From NCBI GenBank assembly GCA_903898725.1, contig CAIUGQ010000551.1:1-18750 (forward strand): a stretch of 18,750 nt of DNA. Direction: 5' to 3'. The notes under the pieces were generated by a model. That model saw only the letters and a program-made list of their open reading frames with translations, did no database searches and had not been told where the DNA came from. Positions 14,268 to 18,750 of the stretch are shown piece after piece. Within the stretch, counting starts at the first letter, position 1. Each line of letters starts with the position of its first letter. The stretch is from an uncultured Burkholderiales bacterium (GTDB lineage Bacteria > Pseudomonadota > Gammaproteobacteria > Burkholderiales > Burkholderiaceae_E). The position numbers and the translations under genes are program-made.

Positions 14268-15764
14268 TCAGCCGGGCGCCGGCGCGTCGCGCCGCGGGCC
14301 GGTCCGACGCAGCACGCGGCCCGGGCGCTCGCCGGTCGGCGCGCCACCGCGCCACACCGGACGGCCGTTGACGATCACGGTGTCGATGCCCGTCGCGGGC
14401 TGGCACGGGTCGGCGAAGTCGGCACGGTCGAGCACCGTCTCCGGGTCGAACAGGCACAGGTCCGCGAACAGCCCGGGGCGCAAGAAGCCGCGGTCGGCCA
14501 GGCCGAAGGTGCTCGCCGACAGCCCGGTCATCCGGTGCACCGCGTCCTCGAGCGGGAACAGCCTCAGCCCGCGGCAGTAGTGGCCGAGCACTCGGGGGAA
14601 GGTGCCCCACAGCCGCGGATGCGGATGGGCGTCGAAGGGCAGGCCGTCGGAGCCGACCATCGCCGCGGGATGCGCGAGCGCGGCCTGCACGTCGGCCTCG
14701 TCCATCGTGAAGTAGATCGCGCCGGCGGGCTGCAGGCGCCGGGCGGCCTCGTGGGCGTCGACGCCCCATTCGGCGGCGATCTGCGCGAGGTCGCGGCCGG
14801 CCACGCCGTCGACGCGGTCCGACCAGGTCACCAGCACGCGCTCGGCGCGGTCGATCATCTCGGGCCGCAGGATCGTCGAGCTCGCGGTGTACGGATAGAC
14901 GTCGAAGGCCACCGGCTGCGCCGCGCGGGCGGCATCCATACGCGGCAGCGTCTCGCGCATGCGGCCGAAGTTCGCACGGCCGGCGCACTTGTGGTGCGAG
15001 ACCACCACCGCCGCGCCCGCGCGTCGACCGATGCCGAAGGTCTCGTCCATCGCGGCGAGCACCGCATCGCCCTCGTCGCGCATGTGCGCGGTGTAGAGAC
15101 CGCCCCATCGGCCGAGCGGCTCCGCCACCCGCGCCACCTCGTCGGCGGTCGCGGCCGCCGCAGGCGGATAGAACAGCCCGCTCGACATCCCGATCGCGCC
15201 CTGCGCCAGGCACGCGTCGAGCAGCGTGCGCATCCGCTCGATCTCGTCGTCGGTCGCGGGGCGCGCGAGGTCATCGCCCATCACCGAGGCGCGCAGCGTC
15301 GAGTGACCGATCAGGAAGGCGGCGTTGAGCGCGGGACGCGCCGCCTCGACCTTCGCGGCGAACGATGCGAAGTCGGGCGCGGCGTGCGAGGGATCGCGCA
15401 CGATCAGCGACAGCAGGTCGGAGGCGACCTCGGGGCGCAGCACCGGTGCCGCGCTCGCGCCGCAGTTGCCGCAGATGACCGTGGTCACGCCCTGGCTCGC
15501 CTTCATCGCCATCGCCGGCTGCGCGATCAGCGCGGTGTCGTCGTGGGTGTGCACGTCGATGAAGCCCGGCGCAAGCACGCGGCCCAGGGCATCGATCTCG
15601 AGGGCGCCGCGCAGGGCGGCCCGTGCGCGGGCATCGTGGACGTCGTGGCGCAGCACCGCGGCGATGCGCTCGCCTGCGACCGCGACGTCGGCACGGAAGC
15701 GCGGCGCGCCGCTGCCGTCGATCACGTCGGCGTCGCGGATCAGCAGGTCGTGGGTCGGAGGCAT
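14268..15764 (-). CDS. N-acyl-D-amino-acid deacylase (D-aminoacylase family)
   Basis: This 498-residue amidohydrolase probably splits N-acyl-D-amino acids, or related N-acyl compounds, into a carboxylate and the free D-amino acid in the cytosol. Metal-binding motif HTHDD has H72 and H74, and the family cysteine sits in CGNCGASAAP (C101). Further motifs are GHSTLR, MSSGLFYPP, YTAHMRDEG (H227), VVSHHKCAG (H257), DVYPYTASSTILRP and the aspartate in VGSDGLPFDAHPHPRLWGT. Together these are diagnostic for the D-aminoacylase branch of amidohydrolases. The ATG at 15764 is used; the frame extends 24 residues further without family character. It is the first gene of a minus-strand set with DUF808 and AstE-like genes and is divergent from the AhpD-like gene. 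Confidence 0.92.
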   Translation of the reverse strand: MPPTHDLLIRDADVIDGSGAPRFRADVAVAGERIAAVLRHDVHDARARAALRGALEIDALGRVLAPGFIDVHTHDDTALIAQPAMAMKASQGVTTVICGNCGASAAPVLRPEVASDLLSLIVRDPSHAAPDFASFAAKVEAARPALNAAFLIGHSTLRASVMGDDLARPATDDEIERMRTLLDACLAQGAIGMSSGLFYPPAAAATADEVARVAEPLGRWGGLYTAHMRDEGDAVLAAMDETFGIGRRAGAAVVVSHHKCAGRANFGRMRETLPRMDAARAAQPVAFDVYPYTASSTILRPEMIDRAERVLVTWSDRVDGVAGRDLAQIAAEWGVDAHEAARRLQPAGAIYFTMDEADVQAALAHPAAMVGSDGLPFDAHPHPRLWGTFPRVLGHYCRGLRLFPLEDAVHRMTGLSASTFGLADRGFLRPGLFADLCLFDPETVLDRADFADPCQPATGIDTVIVNGRPVWRGGAPTGERPGRVLRRTGPRRDAPAPG

Positions 15765-15849
15765 CGACAGGAGTCTAGCCGAGCGCGCGTGCGACCGGTC
15801 GCGGTTCCTGCGGCTCGCGCGCGCGGTGCCGATCACGCATCATCGGCCC

Positions 15850-15869
15850 ACGGCGCCGCGCGGCGCCGT
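15850..15869. promoter_or_regulatory. 20-bp perfect palindrome in the divergent region
   Basis: ACGGCGCCGCGCGGCGCCGT is perfectly self-complementary and contains CGGCGCCG twice. It lies 22 bp before the AhpD-like start and 85 bp from the divergent D-aminoacylase start. It could be an operator for one or both genes, or a hairpin in the short leader. Perfect palindromes arise more easily in all-GC sequence, so confidence is modest. Confidence 0.45.
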
Positions 15870-15891
15870 CGGACGCGACGAGGAGCACGCG

Positions 15892-16308
15892 ATGGCGATC
15901 ACGCAGCTGGTCGAGTACGAGGACGCATCCCCCGAGGTGCGCGCCGTGTACGACGACATCATGACCACCCGCAAGACGGACTGGGTCAACAACATGTGGA
16001 AGGCGCTCGCCCACCATCCGCCGACGCTCGCCCGGGTGTGGTCGGAGGTGAAGACGGTGATGGCACCGGGCGCGCTCGATCCGCTCACCAAGGAACTCGT
16101 CTACGTCGCCGTCAGCGTGACCAACAACTGCGAGTACTGCCTGCACTCGCACACCGCGGCGGCCCGGGCCAAGGGGATGACCGAGCCGATGCTCGGCGAG
16201 CTGATGGCGGTGGTGGCGCTGGCGAACCAGACGAACCGGCTCGCGATCGGCTACCAGGTGCCGGTCGACGAGCGCTTCAGGTCAGCGCCACCGCGAAACC
16301 CCGGCTAG
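15892..16308 (+). CDS. AhpD-like carboxymuconolactone decarboxylase family protein
   Basis: The 138-residue protein has the AhpD-type thiol motif NNCEYCLHSH with C80, C83 and H87, and a conserved glutamate before it (LTKELVYVAVSV, E69). This is the arrangement used for peroxide or alkylhydroperoxide reduction by AhpD-like proteins, although many homologues have unknown partners. The start is ATG at 15892 with AGGAG eight bases upstream. A larger frame containing it begins at 15325 but is a shadow of the D-aminoacylase. The 3' end overlaps the opposite-strand glutathione transferase by 32 bp. A redox or detoxification role alongside that gene is inference. Confidence 0.87.
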   Translation: MAITQLVEYEDASPEVRAVYDDIMTTRKTDWVNNMWKALAHHPPTLARVWSEVKTVMAPGALDPLTKELVYVAVSVTNNCEYCLHSHTAAARAKGMTEPMLGELMAVVALANQTNRLAIGYQVPVDERFRSAPPRNPG

Positions 16309-16906
16309 TCGCGGGCCGGGCCATCATCGCGTCGTACCAGCGGCGCACGTTGGGGAACTCGGCGAGATCGACCTTGTGCTTCTCGTGGCGCCAGGCCCAG
16401 CCGACGATCGCGAAGTCGGCGATGCTGGGCTCGGCGCCCGCGAACCATTCGACCTCGGCGAGGCGTCGGTCGGCCACGCCGTACAGCCGCCGCGTCTCCT
16501 TCGAGTAGCGCTCCAGGCCGTAGCGTCGGTCCTGCTCGTCCTGCACGCCCAGGAAGTGATGGACCTGGCCGGGCATCGGCCCGAACCCGCCCATCTGCCA
16601 CATCAGCCACTCGTAGACCGGGATCCGGGCACGCGGGTCGGCGGGCAGGAAGCGGCCGGTCTTCTCGCCGAGGTAGAGCAGGATCGCGCCCGACTCGAAG
16701 ACGCTGATCGGCGCGCCGCCCGGGCCCTCGGGGTCGACGATGGCCGGGATGCGGTTGTTCGGGCTGATCTTCAGGAAGGCCGGGTCGAACTGCGCGCCTT
16801 TCCCGATGTCGATCGGGAACACGCTGTACGCCAGGCCCATCTCCTCGAGCGCGACGCTCACCTTGCGGCCGTTGGGCGTGTTCCAGGCATGCAGCTCGAT
16901 CGTCAT
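16277..16906 (-). CDS. Glutathione S-transferase (YghU/YfcG-like, Nu class)
   Basis: This 209-residue cytosolic protein has an N-terminal thioredoxin-fold domain (residues 1-87). It begins MTIELHAWNTPNGRKVSVAL, and TPNGRK is the active-site signature of the bacterial Nu-class enzymes that reduce disulfides or peroxides with glutathione. It then has PNNRIPAIVD with the cis-proline and FESGAILLYLGEKTG for glutathione binding. The C-terminal helical domain includes WLMWQMGGFGPMPGQVHHF and the folding motif SIADFAIVGW. The ATG at 16906 is taken because the family begins there; the same frame extends far upstream as a shadow. It converges with the AhpD-like gene (32-bp overlap) and is divergent from the TupA-like gene. 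Confidence 0.92.
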   Translation of the reverse strand: MTIELHAWNTPNGRKVSVALEEMGLAYSVFPIDIGKGAQFDPAFLKISPNNRIPAIVDPEGPGGAPISVFESGAILLYLGEKTGRFLPADPRARIPVYEWLMWQMGGFGPMPGQVHHFLGVQDEQDRRYGLERYSKETRRLYGVADRRLAEVEWFAGAEPSIADFAIVGWAWRHEKHKVDLAEFPNVRRWYDAMMARPATSRGFAVALT

Positions 16907-17018
16907 GGGGCGGGCTCGTTCGCGGGCGGGGAGGGAGGCCGGAATTGTCGCACGCAGCCTCGCCGCGATCCGCGGGCGGTACCATCCGATGTCCCCACCC
17001 TTCAGGAGCACTGAGATC

Positions 17019-17867
17019 ATGGCGAAGATCCGATCGATCGGGCGGCGCGCGCTGATGGCCGCCTGCATGGCGGGCGGTCTGGCTGCGTTCGGCGCGGCGG
17101 GCGATGCGCGTGCGCAGTCGACCTTCATCGTGGTCTCGTCGACCACGTCGACCGAGCAGTCCGGGCTCTTCAAGCACCTGCTGCCTGCCTTCACGAAGCA
17201 GACCGGCATCGAGGTGCGGGTGGTCGCGCTCGGGACCGGCCAGGCACTCGATGCGGCGCGCCGCGGCGATGCCGACGTGGTGCTGGTCCACGACCTGCCT
17301 GCCGAGCAGCGCTTCGTCGCCGAAGGCTTCGCGAAGACGCGAGCCGACGTGATGTACAACGATTTCGTGATCGTCGGGCCCAAGTCCGATCCGGCCCGCA
17401 TCGGCGGCCTGAAGGACACCCTGGAGGCGATGCGGCGCATCCAGTCGGCGCAGGCCCCGTTCGTCTCGCGCGGCGACCGCAGCGGCACCCATGCCGCCGA
17501 ACTGCGCTTCTGGAAGGAGGCCGGCGTCGACCTCGAGCGCACGCGCGGTCCCTGGTACAAGGAGACCGGTTCGGGCATGGGGCCGGCGCTGAACACCGCC
17601 TCGGGCATGAACGCCTACCTGCTGACCGACCGCGGCACCTGGCTGAGCTTCCGGAACCGCGGCGAGCTGCAGGTGCTGGTCGAGGGCGACCGCCGGCTGT
17701 TCAACCAGTACGGCGTGATGCTGGTCAATCCGGAACGCCATCCGCACGTCAAGCGCGAGGCCGGGCAGCGCTTCATCGACTGGCTGCTGTCGGCCGAGGG
17801 CCAGCGCACGGTCGCCGAGTTCAAAGTCAACGGCGAGCAGCTGTTCTTCCCGGGCTCGGGCAGCTAG
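17019..17867 (+). CDS. TupA-like periplasmic oxyanion (tungstate) binding protein
   Basis: The 282-residue protein has a signal peptide ending near DARAQ, residues 29-33. The mature part starts with FIVVSSTTSTEQSGLFKHLL, the TTTS-type oxyanion-binding start of tungstate-binding TupA. GTGQALDAARRGDADVVLVHD, given here by GTGQALDAARRGDAD, and VMYNDFVIVGPKSDPARI are diagnostic of the family. The SRGDRSGTHAAELRFW segment contacts the anion. AGGAG lies ten bases before the ATG. TupA normally works with a permease (TupB) and ATPase (TupC), neither of which follows: the next gene is FecR-like. It may be an orphan binding protein using a distant transporter, or have another anion as ligand. No Pho box is seen upstream. 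Confidence 0.85.
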   Translation: MAKIRSIGRRALMAACMAGGLAAFGAAGDARAQSTFIVVSSTTSTEQSGLFKHLLPAFTKQTGIEVRVVALGTGQALDAARRGDADVVLVHDLPAEQRFVAEGFAKTRADVMYNDFVIVGPKSDPARIGGLKDTLEAMRRIQSAQAPFVSRGDRSGTHAAELRFWKEAGVDLERTRGPWYKETGSGMGPALNTASGMNAYLLTDRGTWLSFRNRGELQVLVEGDRRLFNQYGVMLVNPERHPHVKREAGQRFIDWLLSAEGQRTVAEFKVNGEQLFFPGSGS

Positions 17868-17878
17868 CCCCGGGTCGC

Positions 17879-17925
17879 GCCCCGCCGGACGGGGCCTTCG
17901 CAGCCGATCGTCCGCCCGGCGGGGC
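17879..17925 (+). terminator. Possible terminator after the TupA-like gene
   Basis: Two competing structures follow the stop codon. A tight hairpin pairs GCCCCG (17879-17884) with CGGGGC (17890-17895) around a 5-nt loop. A longer one pairs GCCCCGCCGG (17879-17888) with CCGGCGGGGC (17916-17925). Neither has a T-run. Termination here is plausible because the next gene lies 150 bp away and appears unrelated. Confidence 0.4.
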
Positions 17926-18017
17926 CGCTCGTCCCGCCCGCCGGCGGCGCGCCCTACAGCGTGCGCCGGGGCGGCCGACAACCCGATCACGATGGCCTTC
18001 ACCCCCGAGCGCCGACC

Positions 18018-18750
18018 GTGAATCGGATCACGCAGCGAGTCGCCGCGTGCCTGTCCGCGGCCCTGTCCGCGTGCCTGTCGCTGTACGCCGCGTCCGCGTC
18101 CGCGCAGCCCGCCCCCGAGCCAGGCAGCGCGTCGCCCGACGCGGCGCAGGTGCTGCGCTCCGACGGCCAGACGATGCTGGTGCGCGGCAGCGCCTTCCTG
18201 TCGCCGGTCCGCGCGGAGGTGCCGATCCGCTCCGGTGACCGCATCCGCACCGGGCCGGATGGCCACGTGCAGCTGCGCTTCGCCGACGGCGGGCTGATCT
18301 CGATCCAGCCCAGCAGCGACTTCCGTGTCGACAGCTGGATCTACGACTCGCAGCGCCAGCGCAGCTTCTTCGAGCTGATGCAGGGCTCGATCCGGGCGGT
18401 CTCGGGCCGGATCGGCAAGCGCGACCCGGAGGACTGGCGGCTGCGCACCCCGACCGCGACGATCGGCATCCGCGGCACCGCGTTCTCCGTCCACGAGGCG
18501 CCGACCTGTCCGGTCGCGGGCTGCCCGGCGGGCATCGAGCCCGGCCTGACCGTCGAGGTCACCGAAGGCCGCGTCGCGGTCCGGACCGCCGCCGGGGCCA
18601 CCGAGGTGCCGGCCGGTTCGACGCTGCGGGTGCGCGATGCACGCACCGTGCCGACGCTGGCGACCGCGCCCGCGCGTCCGGTGCCCGCCGCGCGTCCGGC
18701 GCGGGGTGCGGCCGCAGGCGTGGTGGGCGGCGCGGCCCGCGCTCCCGGTA
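18018..18750 (+). CDS. Exported FecR-domain protein (partial, runs off the right edge)
   Basis: The frame starts at a GTG at 18018 and is still open at the window end (244 codons). Residues 1-29 form a signal peptide (ACLSAALSACLSLYAASASA). The FecR domain follows: a segment of the form RSGDRIRTGPDGHVQLRFAD, shown here as SGDRIRTGPDG, then GSIRAVSG and the hallmark RTPTATIGIRGTAF. The last part is rich in alanine, proline and arginine (PARPVPAARPARG). Because it has a cleavable signal instead of a cytoplasmic anti-sigma domain, it is probably a periplasmic or surface-associated FecR protein and not an iron-uptake sigma regulator. No clear ribosome-binding site is visible, so the start is uncertain. 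Confidence 0.8.
   Translation, partial: MNRITQRVAACLSAALSACLSLYAASASAQPAPEPGSASPDAAQVLRSDGQTMLVRGSAFLSPVRAEVPIRSGDRIRTGPDGHVQLRFADGGLISIQPSSDFRVDSWIYDSQRQRSFFELMQGSIRAVSGRIGKRDPEDWRLRTPTATIGIRGTAFSVHEAPTCPVAGCPAGIEPGLTVEVTEGRVAVRTAAGATEVPAGSTLRVRDARTVPTLATAPARPVPAARPARGAAAGVVGGAARAPG

Noticed and set aside
13306..15213. A 635-codon minus-strand frame
   Set aside because: Only its last 312 codons, from the ATG at 14244, match DUF808; the rest is an arginine/glycine/alanine-rich shadow of the D-aminoacylase gene.
14535..16508. A 657-codon plus-strand frame
   Set aside because: It is antisense to the D-aminoacylase, then passes out of frame through the AhpD-like gene and antisense to the GST; composition is low-complexity R/H/G/A typical of GC-rich shadows.
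16305..18494. A 729-codon minus-strand frame
   Set aside because: It runs out of frame through the GST and antisense to the TupA-like and FecR genes, and shows no conserved motif.
1..18750. CRISPR array or complete mobile element
   Set aside because: No regularly spaced long repeats, no cas genes, no transposase and no terminal inverted repeats with target duplications were seen.

Overview
The window is chromosomal DNA from a very GC-rich bacterium, most likely a betaproteobacterium of the order Burkholderiales. The evidence is near-exclusive G/C third codon positions, the pst operon architecture, a tRNA-Leu with encoded CCA, and protein types common in that order (a small membrane-anchored Mrr-like protein, a MocE-type ferredoxin, a TupA-like periplasmic protein). 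I cannot name a genus. No integrase, transposase gene, CRISPR array or phage gene is visible.

Layout. Positions 1-566 hold the tail of an unidentified gene and an exported thioredoxin-like protein. Positions 680-5437 are the phosphate block: a Pho box, then pstS, pstC, pstA, pstB and phoU, all on the plus strand. phoB/phoR do not follow phoU; a minus-strand NAD(P)H:quinone-oxidoreductase-like gene (5467-6057) does. Next come a tRNA-Leu(CAA) gene with a good sigma-70 promoter, and on the minus strand a class I polyphosphate kinase 2 (6318-7253). That kinase has its own Pho box with the same two half-sites as the pstS box. A PmtA-like methyltransferase (7375-8034) lies behind it.

After a repeat-rich 354-bp divergent intergenic stretch comes a RraA/HMG-aldolase-family gene. 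It is followed by a compact cassette: a three-histidine-box desaturase-like oxygenase, a Rieske ferredoxin and a LacI-family regulator (9194-11604). The cassette is preceded by a perfect 18-bp palindrome that overlaps a predicted -10 element. The oxygenase/ferredoxin pair resembles rhizobial MocD/MocE. The substrate here is unknown, and this is the best candidate for an undescribed pathway.

The minus strand from 15764 down to 11585 carries an N-acyl-D-amino-acid deacylase, a DUF808 membrane protein, an AstE/aspartoacylase-type zinc deacylase and a membrane-anchored Mrr-like protein whose nuclease motif looks altered. On the right are an AhpD-like protein and a glutathione S-transferase that converge and overlap, a TupA-like periplasmic oxyanion-binding protein with no permease or ATPase beside it, and a FecR-domain exported protein cut by the window edge.

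Functional picture. PstSCAB would import phosphate, PhoU would report transport status to a PhoR/PhoB pair encoded elsewhere, and PPK2 would interconvert polyphosphate and nucleotides. The two matching Pho boxes suggest uptake and polyphosphate metabolism are switched together. The oxygenase cassette looks like an independently regulated catabolic unit.
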